Of a stretch of 64,000 nucleotides of DNA, positions 1-8,689 are shown piece after piece. Source of the stretch: Nakamurella multipartita DSM 44233. GTDB taxonomy: Bacteria > Actinomycetota > Actinomycetes > Mycobacteriales > Nakamurellaceae. Under the pieces are notes generated by a model. That model saw nothing but the letters and a program-made list of their open reading frames with translations. It had not been told where the DNA came from and did not search any database. The number at the start of each line of letters is the position of its first letter. Within the stretch, counting starts at the first letter, position 1. The stretch is taken from assembly GCF_000024365.1 (NCBI RefSeq), contig NC_013235.1, positions 3,472,001-3,536,000 of the forward strand. The letters run 5' to 3'. The translations under genes and the position numbers were made by a program.

Positions 1-407
1 TCGATGCCGAGCGCCTCGCACAGCACCTTGCGCATGCTCTCGGCCGAGACCAGTTCCTCGGCCGGGGCCTCGGGCAACAGGTTGTGCCAGTCCTCCGGCC
101 AGGCGGCCAGGTGCTCGGAGAGCACGGTGGAGGCGCCGAGCAGTCCGATCAGCCGGCCCCGGAATCGCGGCTGGGTCCGCAGCGCCTCCATGATCTGGGC
201 CGGGTTGCTGTCCGCCTCGTACAGCCGGGCCAGGCCGTAGACCGCCAGCTCCGGCCGCCCGGTCCGGGAGATCGCGGCCAGGATGTCCTCGTTGCCGGGG
301 ACCGGTCCGTCCGCCCCCCACAGCCCGACCAGGGCCAGGTCGGCCCGGATCCGGTCGGTGTCGGGCAGGCTGTAGCGCGCCGGGGTGCGCAGGCCCGGGC
401 GGCTCAT
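1..407 (-). CDS. glnE: Glutamine synthetase adenylyltransferase GlnE, N-terminal part (runs off the window)
   Basis: This is the start of the bifunctional enzyme that adenylylates and deadenylylates glutamine synthetase in response to nitrogen status. About 135 residues are visible, beginning MSRPGLRTPARY. The segment RFRGRLIGLLGAS followed by a conserved HLAAWPEDW is typical of the GlnE N-terminal repeat; the nucleotidyltransferase cores lie beyond the window edge. The ATG overlaps the stop of the upstream amidotransferase as ATGA, so translation is probably coupled. No separate promoter was seen. The family call is good, but activity cannot be judged from this fragment. Confidence 0.85.
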   Translation of the reverse strand, partial: MSRPGLRTPARYSLPDTDRIRADLALVGLWGADGPVPGNEDILAAISRTGRPELAVYGLARLYEADSNPAQIMEALRTQPRFRGRLIGLLGASTVLSEHLAAWPEDWHNLLPEAPAEELVSAESMRKVLCEALGI

Positions 408-1132
408 CGGGGCACCGCCGAGATCGGCAGGCCCGTGCGGGCGGCCGGCGGCCGGTCCACGAACGCGACGAACCGGTGCGCGAAGTCTCGCCAGACTTCG
501 GTGGCGGCCTGGTCGGCCTCGTCCAGCATCGGACCGAGCCGGGGGCCGCCGGTGACGCCGTGGCCGGCCGCCCACTCCCGCACGGTCGCCGCAGTGGTCT
601 CCGGGTGGAACTGCACCGCCCACGCGGCGTCGCCCTGCCGCCAGGCCTGGTGCGGGTACCCGGTCCCGGACAGCAGCAGGGTGGACCCGGGGGGCAAGGC
701 GGTGACGACGTCGTCGTGGCACTGCATGACGTCCGGGGTCATCGGCAGGTCGGCGAACAGCGGATCCTGCCCGGCGGCGTCCCGCTTGGCCGCCAGGTAG
801 GCGCCGACCTCCGGCCCGTTCGCGCCGACGGTGACCGTGCCGCCGCCGGCGACGGCCATCAGCTGCGCACCCAGGCAGACCCCGAGGGTGGGGGTGCGCG
901 CGGCGATCGCTCGCCGCAGCAGCGCCTTGGTGGCCGCCAGCCAGGGGGTCGCGGCGTCGTCGGTGGCGTTCATCCGCCCGCCCAGGCAGACCACGGCGTC
1001 GAACTCGGCCGGGATCTGTTCGCCGGCGTGCAGCCGGCAGATGAGCAGGGTCGCCCCGGCCTCGGTCAACCAGTCCCCCAACCGCTGGACCGGGTCGTCG
1101 GGGTCGTGCTCCAGGACCAGGATCGTGGCCAT
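404..1132 (-). CDS. Type 1 glutamine amidotransferase (GMP synthase-like class I GATase)
   Basis: A 242-residue stand-alone class I glutamine amidotransferase that should hydrolyse glutamine; its acceptor is unknown. The nucleophile elbow GVCLGAQ (about residue 88) and the VQFHPE His/Glu pair (about 174) complete the Cys-His-Glu triad. The ATG at 1132 is preferred because MATILVLEHD opens the flavodoxin-like fold and the codon shares one base with the xthA stop (TGATG). A longer reading exists in the same frame but runs through xthA in the wrong frame. The 3' end overlaps glnE by four bases. Co-translation with glnE suggests, but does not prove, a nitrogen-related role. Confidence 0.85.
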   Translation of the reverse strand: MATILVLEHDPDDPVQRLGDWLTEAGATLLICRLHAGEQIPAEFDAVVCLGGRMNATDDAATPWLAATKALLRRAIAARTPTLGVCLGAQLMAVAGGGTVTVGANGPEVGAYLAAKRDAAGQDPLFADLPMTPDVMQCHDDVVTALPPGSTLLLSGTGYPHQAWRQGDAAWAVQFHPETTAATVREWAAGHGVTGGPRLGPMLDEADQAATEVWRDFAHRFVAFVDRPPAARTGLPISAVPR

Positions 1133-1926
1133 CAGGCGTCCTTGAACTCGACGATCACCGGGGCATGGTCCGAGGACCCCTTGCCCTTGCGTTCCTCGCG
1201 GTCGATCTGCGCGTCGGTGACCCGGGCCGCCAGCGCCGGGCTGGCCAGGGCGAAGTCGATGCGCATGCCGCGCCGCTTGGGGAAGCTGAGCCGGGTGTAG
1301 TCCCAATAGGTGTAGACCCCGGGCCCCGGGTGGAACGGGCGGACCACATCGGTGAAGCCGGCGTCGGTGAGGTTGGCGAATGCCTGCCGCTCCGGGCCGG
1401 TGACGTGGGTGGAGCCCTGGTAGTACTCGACGCTCCAGATGTCGTCGTCGGTCGGCGCGATGTTGAAGTCGCCGCACAGCAGCATCGGCAGGTGCGGCTC
1501 GTCGGCCAGTTGCTTGGCCGCGTAGTCGCGCAGCACCGCCAGCCAGTGCAGCTTGTAGTGGTAGTGCGGGTCGTCGACGGCGCGTCCGTTGGGCACGTAC
1601 AGGCTCCAGACCCGCACGCCGCCGCAGAGCGCGCCGAGGGAGCGGGCCTCGACCGCCGGGTCCTCGCCGAAGGCCGGCAGGTCGGGCACGCCGACCTGCA
1701 CGTCGTCCAGGCCGACCCGGGAGGCGATGGCGACGCCGTTCCACTGGTTGGTGCCGTGATGGGCGACCCGGTAGCCCAGCCGCTCGAACGACTCGACCGG
1801 GAACCGGGCGTCGTCGATCTTGGTCTCCTGGATGGCGAGCACGTCGACGTCACTGCGCTCGAGCCAGGCCAGCACCCGGTCGTGCCGGGCGCGGATGGAG
1901 TTGATGTTCCAGGTGGCGATGCGCAT
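1132..1926 (-). CDS. xthA: Exodeoxyribonuclease III (AP endonuclease)
   Basis: A 264-residue EEP-superfamily nuclease that cuts at abasic sites in base-excision repair. The expected motifs appear in order: MRIATWNINSIRAR at the N-terminus, QETK (about residue 34, metal-binding Glu), LCGDFNIAP (about 150) and the terminal GSSDHAPV with the catalytic Asp-His. The ATG at 1926 is chosen because family members begin at this MRIATWN; an upstream TTG at 1938 would overlap the previous gene. It starts four bases after the preceding stop and ends in TGATG with the next gene. Its position downstream of dnaE2 suggests it may share the SOS transcript. Confidence 0.93.
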   Translation of the reverse strand: MRIATWNINSIRARHDRVLAWLERSDVDVLAIQETKIDDARFPVESFERLGYRVAHHGTNQWNGVAIASRVGLDDVQVGVPDLPAFGEDPAVEARSLGALCGGVRVWSLYVPNGRAVDDPHYHYKLHWLAVLRDYAAKQLADEPHLPMLLCGDFNIAPTDDDIWSVEYYQGSTHVTGPERQAFANLTDAGFTDVVRPFHPGPGVYTYWDYTRLSFPKRRGMRIDFALASPALAARVTDAQIDREERKGKGSSDHAPVIVEFKDA

Positions 1927-1930
1927 GAGT

Positions 1931-2437
1931 TCAGCCAAGCACAGGCGCGGGGGGCGGGCCGGGCACGAAGAACGAGACGACCCAGTCCGGTTTGGATTCG
2001 CCGTCGATCCGGGCCCGCCAGACCAGGACCCGGCCGGGAGGCAGCGGCAACCCGGTGTTGAAGTACAGGACGACGTGGGTGCGGGTGGGCAGGGCCCGGC
2101 GGGGCACGCCGCTGCCGCGGAAGTTGGGTTCCTCGATCTGCAGCGTCTGCCCGAACCGCATCACCCGGGTACCCGGTCCGGCCGCCGACTCGGCCAGCTC
2201 CAGCGGGTTGCCCGCGGTGTCCTCCAGCACGACCTCGAACGCGTACTGCTCGTTGAACAGCTCCGGCGGGAACGTCAGGCTCACCACCAGCGCGAACGCC
2301 GCCGACGCCCCGCTGGCGTGGTCCCGGCCGATCAGTTGCAGCCCACCGCCGACCATCTGCAGCTTGCCCAGCTGATCGGCGACCGCAAAGTCGGCCAGGA
2401 TGAGCGACACCGCCGCCTTCTCGTACACCTCGCTCAT
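1931..2437 (-). CDS. Conserved hypothetical protein (DUF6941-like)
   Basis: A 168-residue soluble protein beginning MSEVYEKAAVSLILADFAVAD. The opening pattern (short strand, LADFA, then GKLQMVGGGLQLIG) and the beta-rich body resemble the actinobacterial DUF6941 family; this is from memory of that family and was not searched. There is no signal peptide, membrane segment or catalytic motif. It starts 23 bases after the dnaE2 stop and ends four bases before xthA, so it is very probably cotranscribed with both. A role in DNA repair is possible only by position. Confidence 0.7.
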   Translation of the reverse strand: MSEVYEKAAVSLILADFAVADQLGKLQMVGGGLQLIGRDHASGASAAFALVVSLTFPPELFNEQYAFEVVLEDTAGNPLELAESAAGPGTRVMRFGQTLQIEEPNFRGSGVPRRALPTRTHVVLYFNTGLPLPPGRVLVWRARIDGESKPDWVVSFFVPGPPPAPVLG

Positions 2438-2460
2438 GGGTTCGATCGTGCCAGGCAGGC

Positions 2461-5400
2461 TCAGCGGAAGTCGCGGGAGGGGGTGGCCGCGATCAGGTTC
2501 ACCCGGGCGATCCGGTCGGCGACGATCGAGATCGCCCCACCGGCGCGTTCGACCACCCCGCGCACCAGCAGCGCCGGTGAGCCGCGGGCGATTTGCTTGT
2601 ACTTGGCCCACAGGCCGACCGAGCAGATGACGTTGAGCATCCCGGTCTCGTCCTCCAGGTTGATGAAGATGACGCCGGAGGCGGTGGCCGGGCGCTGCCG
2701 GTGGGTGACCACCCCGGCGACCAGCACCCGGGTGCCGTGCGCCGTGTCCTTGAGGGCGGCGGCGGTCTTGACCCCCCAGGCGTCGAGCTGGTCCCGGGAG
2801 AACTCGGTCGGGTAGGTCTGCGGCGAGATGCCGGTGGCCCAGATGTCGGCGACGGTCAGCTCGATGTCGCTCATTCCGGGCAGCGCGGGCGCGTCCAGCC
2901 CGACGACGCTGCCGGCCAGGGTGCCGGCCCGGTCCCCGGCCGCGGCGCCGGCCGCCCACAACGCGTGTCGCCGGGTGCCGACCAGCGTGTCCAGCGCCCC
3001 GGCGGTGGCCAACGCCTCGGCCTGCGGCGCGGTCAGGGTCACCGTCCGGGTCAGCTCGTCCAGGCTGCGATACCCCTCGGTCGGGCGGCGGGCGACGATG
3101 CGGGCGGCCAGCTCGTCGCCGATCGTGCGCACCTCGTCCAGGCCCAGCCGGACCGCGGGCCGGCCGTCGGGCCCGGGTTCCAGGTCGGCATGGGCCCGGG
3201 AGGCATTGATGTCCGGGCGGCGGATGCTCACCCCGTGCCGCCGGGCGTCGGCGACCAGCGACTGCGGCGAGTAGAAGCCCATCGGCTGGGCCCGCAGCAG
3301 CGCGGCGCAGAAGGCGGCCGGGTGGTGCAGCTTGAGCCAGGCCGAGTAGAAGACCAGCGCCGCGAACGAGAGCGCGTGCGACTCGGCGAACCCGAAGTTG
3401 GCGAACGCCAGCAGCCGTTCGTAGATGCGGTCGGCGACCGGGCCGGTGATGCCGTGCCGCTCCCGCATCCCGTCGTACAGGCGGGCCTTGAGCTTTTCCA
3501 TCTTTCCCTTGGACCGCTTGGCCCCCATCGCCCGGCGCAGCTGGTCGGCCTCCCCGGCGTCGAACCCGGCGACGTCCACCGCCAGCTGCATCAGCTGCTC
3601 CTGGAACAGCGGGATGCCCAGGGTCTTGGCCAGCGACTTCTCCATCACCGGGTGGTCGTAGGTGACCTCCTCCTGACCGTTGCGGCGGCGGATGTAGGGG
3701 TGCACCGCGTTGCCCTGGATCGGCCCGGGGCGGATCAGCGCGACCTCGACCACCAGGTCGTAGAAGGTGCGCGGCTTGAGCCGGGGCAGGGTGGCCATCT
3801 GGGCGCGGGACTCCACCTGGAACACCCCGACCGAGTCGGCCCGCTGCAGCATCTCGTAGACCGCCGGCTCCTCCAGGTCGAGCTGGGCGAAGTCGATCTC
3901 CAGGCCCTCGTGTTCCCGGATCAGGTCGACCGCGTAGTGCAGGGCCGAGAGCATGCCCAGGCCCAGCAGGTCGAACTTGACCAGGCCCATCGCGGCGCAG
4001 TCGTCCTTGTCCCACTGCAGCACCGACCGGTTCTCCATCCGGGCCCACTCCACCGGGCACACCGAGGCGACCGGCCGGTCGCAGATGACCATGCCGCCGG
4101 AGTGGATGCTCAGGTGCCGGGGGTAGTCCTGGATCCGGTGGGCCAGGGCCAGCACGTCCGCCGGGATGCCGCTGGCGTCCTGCCCGGCCAGCGGCACCCA
4201 GCCGTCCAGCTGCTTGGAGTAGGCGTCCTGCTGGCCGGGTGAATGGCCCAGCGCCTTGGCCATGTCCCGCACCGCCATCCGCGGCCGGTAGGTGTTGACG
4301 TTGGCGACCTGGGCCGCCTTGTCCCGGCCGTAGGTGGCGAACACGTACTGGATCACCTCCTCCCGCCGGTCGGACTCGATGTCCACGTCGATGTCCGGCG
4401 GGCCGTCCCGCTCGGGGGCCAGGAACCGTTCGAACAGCAGCTCGTAGCGCACCGCGTCCACCGCGGTGATGCCCAGCGCGTAACAGACCGCGGAGTTGGC
4501 GGCCGACCCGCGGCCCTGGCACAGGATGTCGCTGCGGCGGCAGAAGTCGACGATGTCGTTGACGATCAGGAAGTAGCCGGGGAAGTCGAGCCGGGCGATG
4601 ATCCCCAGCTCCTTCTCGATCTGCGCGTACGCGTCCGGCCGGTCGTCGGGCGAGCCGTAGCGGCGGGCCGCGCCGGCCAGGGTGAGCTGGCGCAGGTGCG
4701 AGTTCTCGTCGTGGCCGGGGGGCACGTCGTAGGGCGGCAGCTTGGGCGCGAGCAGCCGCAGGTCGAACGAGCACTCCCGGCCGATCGCGGCGGCGGTGGG
4801 CACCGCGGCCGGGTACCGGGCGAACAGGGCGGCCATCTCGGCGCCCGAGCGCAGGTGCGACCCCGGGCCGGCGGGCAGGTAGGGGTCGGCCTCCTCCAGG
4901 CTGCGGCGGGCCCGGACCGCGGCCATCGCCGCGGCGATCCGCCCCTCGGCCGGGGTGGCGTAGTGGGCGGCCGTGGTCGCGACGATCGGCAGGTCCAGCT
5001 CGGCGGCCAGCGCGGCCAGGGCGTCGTTGTCCTCGTCGTCGGTCGGCGCCAGGCTGGTGGTCAGTTCGACGACGACGTTGTCCCGGCCGAACCGGTCCAT
5101 CAGCGCGCGCAGCTCCTCGGCGGCGCGGGCCGGGCCGTGCCGCTGCAGGGCGCGGCGGACGCTGCCCTTGCGGCAGCCGGTGAGGATCAGCCAGTGCCCA
5201 CCGGCGGCGTCGGCCAGCTCGTCCAGGTCGTAGACCGGCCGGCCCTTCGCGCCGCCGGCCAGCTGAGCCCGGCTGATCTGGGTGGACAGCCGGTGGTAGC
5301 CCTCCTGGCCGCGGGCCAGCACCAGCAGGTGCTCGCCGACCGGGTCGGGCACGCCCAGCTGCGGTTCGGGCAGGCCCAGGGACAGCTCGGCGCCGTACAG

Positions 5401-5739
5401 GGTGCGCAGGCCGGCCTCGCGAGCCGCCTCGGCGAACCGGACGATGCCGTACAGGCCGTCGTGGTCGGTGATCGCCAGCGCCTCCAGCCCCAGCCGCACC
5501 GCCTCGGCGACCAGCTGCTCGGGGGTGGACGCGCCGTCCAGGAAGCTGAACGCGGAGTGGCAGTGCAGCTCGGCGTAGGGCACCGCGGTCGGCGGCCCGG
5601 TCGGGATCGGCGGCGGGTCGGGCCGGTCCTGCTGCCAGTGCCGGATCGCCTGCAGCGGCCCGCGGCCGGGCGCGGGTGGGCGGCCGGACAGGGCCCGTTC
5701 CAGCTCGCTCCACGGCACGTTCGGGTTGGTCCAGCCCAT
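2461..5739 (-). CDS. dnaE2: Error-prone DNA polymerase DnaE2 / ImuC
   Basis: A 1092-residue C-family polymerase alpha subunit, the catalytic part of the actinobacterial SOS mutasome. An N-terminal PHP domain is present (ELHCHSAFSFLDG near residue 57-69, AITDHDG near 89). The palm carries PPDIDVDIES near 445 with the metal-binding aspartates, and a C-terminal OB-fold segment (GTRVLVAGVVTHRQRPAT) follows. It is shorter than DnaE1 elsewhere in the window, as usual for DnaE2. The ATG at 5739 overlaps the imuB stop by one base (TGATG); a longer in-frame reading continues antisense-like into imuB and is rejected. It follows imuB in the standard cassette order. Confidence 0.95.
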   Translation of the reverse strand: MGWTNPNVPWSELERALSGRPPAPGRGPLQAIRHWQQDRPDPPPIPTGPPTAVPYAELHCHSAFSFLDGASTPEQLVAEAVRLGLEALAITDHDGLYGIVRFAEAAREAGLRTLYGAELSLGLPEPQLGVPDPVGEHLLVLARGQEGYHRLSTQISRAQLAGGAKGRPVYDLDELADAAGGHWLILTGCRKGSVRRALQRHGPARAAEELRALMDRFGRDNVVVELTTSLAPTDDEDNDALAALAAELDLPIVATTAAHYATPAEGRIAAAMAAVRARRSLEEADPYLPAGPGSHLRSGAEMAALFARYPAAVPTAAAIGRECSFDLRLLAPKLPPYDVPPGHDENSHLRQLTLAGAARRYGSPDDRPDAYAQIEKELGIIARLDFPGYFLIVNDIVDFCRRSDILCQGRGSAANSAVCYALGITAVDAVRYELLFERFLAPERDGPPDIDVDIESDRREEVIQYVFATYGRDKAAQVANVNTYRPRMAVRDMAKALGHSPGQQDAYSKQLDGWVPLAGQDASGIPADVLALAHRIQDYPRHLSIHSGGMVICDRPVASVCPVEWARMENRSVLQWDKDDCAAMGLVKFDLLGLGMLSALHYAVDLIREHEGLEIDFAQLDLEEPAVYEMLQRADSVGVFQVESRAQMATLPRLKPRTFYDLVVEVALIRPGPIQGNAVHPYIRRRNGQEEVTYDHPVMEKSLAKTLGIPLFQEQLMQLAVDVAGFDAGEADQLRRAMGAKRSKGKMEKLKARLYDGMRERHGITGPVADRIYERLLAFANFGFAESHALSFAALVFYSAWLKLHHPAAFCAALLRAQPMGFYSPQSLVADARRHGVSIRRPDINASRAHADLEPGPDGRPAVRLGLDEVRTIGDELAARIVARRPTEGYRSLDELTRTVTLTAPQAEALATAGALDTLVGTRRHALWAAGAAAGDRAGTLAGSVVGLDAPALPGMSDIELTVADIWATGISPQTYPTEFSRDQLDAWGVKTAAALKDTAHGTRVLVAGVVTHRQRPATASGVIFINLEDETGMLNVICSVGLWAKYKQIARGSPALLVRGVVERAGGAISIVADRIARVNLIAATPSRDFR

Positions 5740-7271
5740 CAGTCGTACGTCCCCTCGACCTGCCAGCCGTCCCCGGCCGAACGCACCAGCAGCGCCGCGC
5801 CGGCGGCGGTGACCAGCTGCAACCGGGCGGTGGGCACGATGTCCCGGCCCGAGGCCCACCAGTGCTCGTCCAGCAGCCAGGGCCCGGCCCAGGCGTCGAT
5901 GCGGGTGCCGCTGAGCCAGGCCGGCGGGCCGGTCAGCCGGCCGCGGTCGGTGAGCCGCACCGGGTCACCGGCGGCGTCCAGCACGGCGATCGGCTCGGTA
6001 TCGCTCACCCGGGCCGGCGAGGGGGACGGGATCGCCCCGGGCCAGGGCGCGGCCGGGTCCCGGGGGCTCACCTTCTCGTCCCCCCAGGGCACCAGCACCA
6101 CCCGGTCCGCGGTGCTCCGGCCGCCGGCCGGCACCGGGGACAGCACCGAATCGGGCCCCAGCAGGCCCTGTACCCGGGCGAAGGCCCAGCCGGCCCGCTG
6201 GTCGTCCTGCCCGTCGGAGCCCCACAACCCGTACTGGATGTGCCCGGAGCCGACCGCCTCGACCGGTTCCAGGGCGAGCCGGGTGATCGCGCCGGGCTGC
6301 TGACGGTGGGTGAGCCAGCCGTCCAGCTGCCAGCGCAGCCGGTCCGCGGTGGCCGCGGCGGTCAGCGGCGCGGCGCAGCGCCAGGTGCGGGACAGAGTGG
6401 CGCCCCGGTCGGTGGCGGCGGTGATGACCAGCCGGGTGCAGGCCAGGCCGGCGTCGGCGAGCCGCGCGTGGAACCGCTCGGCCAGGGCCCGGGCGGCGAA
6501 GGCGGCGGTGTCCACCCGGTCCAGCGGCGGGTCGCACTCCTGCTCGACGACCAGATCCTCGGGGATCTGCCGGCGGGACAGGCCGCGCTCGGGCCGGCCC
6601 AGGGCCAACCGGTGCGCGCACACCCCGTCGGCGCCGAACCGGGTGGCCACCTTTTCCGGTGGGAGCGCCGCGAATGCCCCGGCGGTGGTGATGCCCAGGC
6701 GGATCAGCAGGTCGGTGAGCGCGACCCGGTCGGGCGGGCCGATCGCCGGGTCCCGGGACAGGTCGGTGATCGGCAGCCCGGCGCAGAAGGCGGCCGACTC
6801 CCCCGGCGGGACCAGCACCGACCGGTGGGCGGCCAGCACCGCGATCTCCAGGTCGTCGGCGATCCCGATGCAGCACTCGACGTCCAGCGCCTCGACCGCG
6901 TCCACGATCCGTTCCGCGGCGGCGGCCTCCGAGCCGAAGTAGCGGGCCGGTCCGCGGGCCGGACAGGCCACCACTCCGCAGCGCAGCACCTCCACCCCGG
7001 GGGCCAGGGACTCCACCGCCGCGGCCACCGGCTCGAACATCCGGGCGTCCCGGTCCTGGTCGACGCCGGTGATCAGCAGGTCCGGGCAGCGGGACTGGGC
7101 GTCGCGGCGCCGCTGGCCGACGTGCACCCCCTGCGCCCGGGCGGCGGCGGTGCAGGCCCGCACCCGGTTGGCGTGCAGCACCGCCACCGGGTCGCTGGCC
7201 GGCCGGTTCGCCTGCCGGGCGGCCGCCACCGCTGGCCAGTCCGGGCACCAGACGACGATGGTCCGGCTCAT
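5739..7271 (-). CDS. imuB: ImuB, inactive Y-family polymerase homologue
   Basis: A 510-residue Y-family-like protein that bridges DnaE2 and the beta clamp in the mutasome. It begins MSRTIVVWCPDWPAVAAARQ; the usual Y-family metal-binding aspartate pattern at this place (DMDAFF-like) is replaced by CPDWPAV, as is known for non-catalytic ImuB. A helix-hairpin-helix-like segment (LGITTAGAFAALPPEKV, about residue 190) and a little-finger region follow. The start overlaps the upstream DUF222/HNH stop as ATGA, and the stop overlaps dnaE2 as TGATG, indicating coupled translation. Expression should follow the LexA-type box upstream of imuA'. Confidence 0.93.
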   Translation of the reverse strand: MSRTIVVWCPDWPAVAAARQANRPASDPVAVLHANRVRACTAAARAQGVHVGQRRRDAQSRCPDLLITGVDQDRDARMFEPVAAAVESLAPGVEVLRCGVVACPARGPARYFGSEAAAAERIVDAVEALDVECCIGIADDLEIAVLAAHRSVLVPPGESAAFCAGLPITDLSRDPAIGPPDRVALTDLLIRLGITTAGAFAALPPEKVATRFGADGVCAHRLALGRPERGLSRRQIPEDLVVEQECDPPLDRVDTAAFAARALAERFHARLADAGLACTRLVITAATDRGATLSRTWRCAAPLTAAATADRLRWQLDGWLTHRQQPGAITRLALEPVEAVGSGHIQYGLWGSDGQDDQRAGWAFARVQGLLGPDSVLSPVPAGGRSTADRVVLVPWGDEKVSPRDPAAPWPGAIPSPSPARVSDTEPIAVLDAAGDPVRLTDRGRLTGPPAWLSGTRIDAWAGPWLLDEHWWASGRDIVPTARLQLVTAAGAALLVRSAGDGWQVEGTYD

Positions 7272-8593
7272 GGCCGCGGGTTCCGGCAGAACACGTCGAC
7301 CGAGTCGCGCAGGCTGAACGGCTCGCCGTGCTGGTCGGGACGCAGGGCGTCCGGGTCGTACTCCGTTTCCGCGGGAACGTCCGGGGGCGGCGTCAGGGGC
7401 AGGGGCGGCGCGGCGGGGATCGTGGTCCCGTCGGGCCGGCGGACCGACCAGCGTTGTGGCCCATCCTGGACCAGGGTGAATCCCTCCTCGTGCATCGACC
7501 GGTGGTGCCGCCCGCACAGCAGGATCAGGTTCTCCAGATCCGTCGGGCCTCCGTCGGCCCAGTGGATAACGTGGTGTGCGTCCAGGAACCGCATCCGCGG
7601 GCAGCCGGGAAACCGGCAGCCGCCGTCGCGCAGCCGCAACGCCCGGCGCAGCGCCGGCGGGATCTTGCGGGTCTTGCGGCCCAGCCGCAGGTTCTTGCCC
7701 GGCGAGACCGCCGAGGACACCCAGGCGATCAGCGCCGCGTCACAGGCCAGCCGGCGGGCCGCGTCGGCGGTCAGGCCGGGGCCGTGCTCGATCCGGCAGA
7801 TCGCATCGGGCGACTGGTCGGCGCCGATCAGCACGTCGGCGTCGGCGTGCACCACCACCAGGTGCCGGTCGTCCCCCGAGGAGTCCACCGCGCCAGCGGC
7901 CTGCGCGGTCTGCGCCAGCGCGACCAGCGCGTCGGCGTCGCCGGGCAGCGGATCGTCCTTGCCCAGCCCGGTGCCCCGGGCCTGCTCCAGCGCGGCGACC
8001 AGCAACGCCCCCTCGTCCGCGGTCAACCGCGCGGACAGCACCAGCATCCCGTCCTCGTCGTAGAACCAGCGCGCCTTGCGGCGCTGCTCGACCGGCCGGT
8101 CCGGCCGCTGCGCCTTGCGGTAGCCGCGGATCACCTTCTCCAGCTGGGCCGCGGAATGCACCTTGGCCTGCTCCAGCAGCGTGGTCTGGTCCACCTGGTC
8201 GGCGACCCGGGTCACCGCCCGCACCTTGGAATACGACAGCTGCCCCTGCGCGAACGCCTCGTCCACCAGCGGCAACTCGGTCAGCGCGGTCGCGACCCGC
8301 ACGTACTCCCGGGCCACCCCCGGCCCGACCGAACATGACCAGGACAGCCAGTGCGCCATCGACCGCATCCCCCACTGCACCCACCCCTTGCGCCGGTTGA
8401 ACTCGGCGACCAGGGCCAGCCACTCCCGGGTCTGCGCGGCCAACCGTGCCGCCATCGAGGTGATCCGGCTCTCCAGCTCGGCCAACGCCTCATCCGGGGG
8501 ATCACTCTCAACTAGAGGTTGAGGGTTGATCGGAGCGTTTGCCCACATCGCCAGCATGTCCGCGTCCGTCAGCTCGCCCGCCAGGTCCGTCAT
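7268..8593 (-). CDS. DUF222 / HNH endonuclease domain protein inside the mutasome operon
   Basis: A 441-residue protein with an N-terminal DUF222 region (WVQWGMRSMAHWLSW, then VRAVTRVADQVD) and a C-terminal HNH module (CRFPGCPRMRF, DAHHVIHWADGG, NLILLCGRHHRSMHE; about residues 345-390) with paired cysteines and histidines for zinc and metal. Such proteins are multi-copy in many actinobacteria and their function is not settled. The ATG at 8593 has a GAGGGG-type ribosome site; an upstream alternative at 8644 adds 17 unconserved residues. Its stop overlaps imuB by ATGA, so it sits translationally coupled between imuA' and imuB, where the usual cassette has nothing. A mobile or homing-type origin is plausible. 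Confidence 0.88.
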   Translation of the reverse strand: MTDLAGELTDADMLAMWANAPINPQPLVESDPPDEALAELESRITSMAARLAAQTREWLALVAEFNRRKGWVQWGMRSMAHWLSWSCSVGPGVAREYVRVATALTELPLVDEAFAQGQLSYSKVRAVTRVADQVDQTTLLEQAKVHSAAQLEKVIRGYRKAQRPDRPVEQRRKARWFYDEDGMLVLSARLTADEGALLVAALEQARGTGLGKDDPLPGDADALVALAQTAQAAGAVDSSGDDRHLVVVHADADVLIGADQSPDAICRIEHGPGLTADAARRLACDAALIAWVSSAVSPGKNLRLGRKTRKIPPALRRALRLRDGGCRFPGCPRMRFLDAHHVIHWADGGPTDLENLILLCGRHHRSMHEEGFTLVQDGPQRWSVRRPDGTTIPAAPPLPLTPPPDVPAETEYDPDALRPDQHGEPFSLRDSVDVFCRNPRP

Positions 8594-8620
8594 CACGACA
8601 CCCCTCACTCCGACCGATCC

Positions 8621-8635
8621 CCCGTTCCGAACGGG
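8621..8635. promoter_or_regulatory. Short perfect inverted repeat in the leader of the DUF222/HNH gene
   Basis: CCCGTT-CCG-AACGGG forms six-base arms around three bases, 28 bases upstream of the HNH-gene ATG, in the only sizeable gap (96 bp) of the cassette. A possible -10 (TAGCGT, minus strand, 8647-8642) lies just upstream, so the gene may have its own promoter with this element in the leader. There is no T-run, so a terminator is less likely. The function is unknown. Confidence 0.35.
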
Positions 8636-8689
8636 TGTCCACACGCTAGATCGACCGTCTGACAGTGCCCATGAGGCGGCGGAGAAGGG

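Noticed and set aside
4395-4430. Second SOS-like sequence (GAACCGTTCGAAC) in dnaE2
   Set aside because: The spacing does not fit CGAAC-N4-GTTCG and it is inside a coding region away from any start.
1931-5713. 1260-codon minus frame across dnaE2
   Set aside because: This is the dnaE2 shadow; only its 3' part (168 codons, from 2437) looks like a real small protein.
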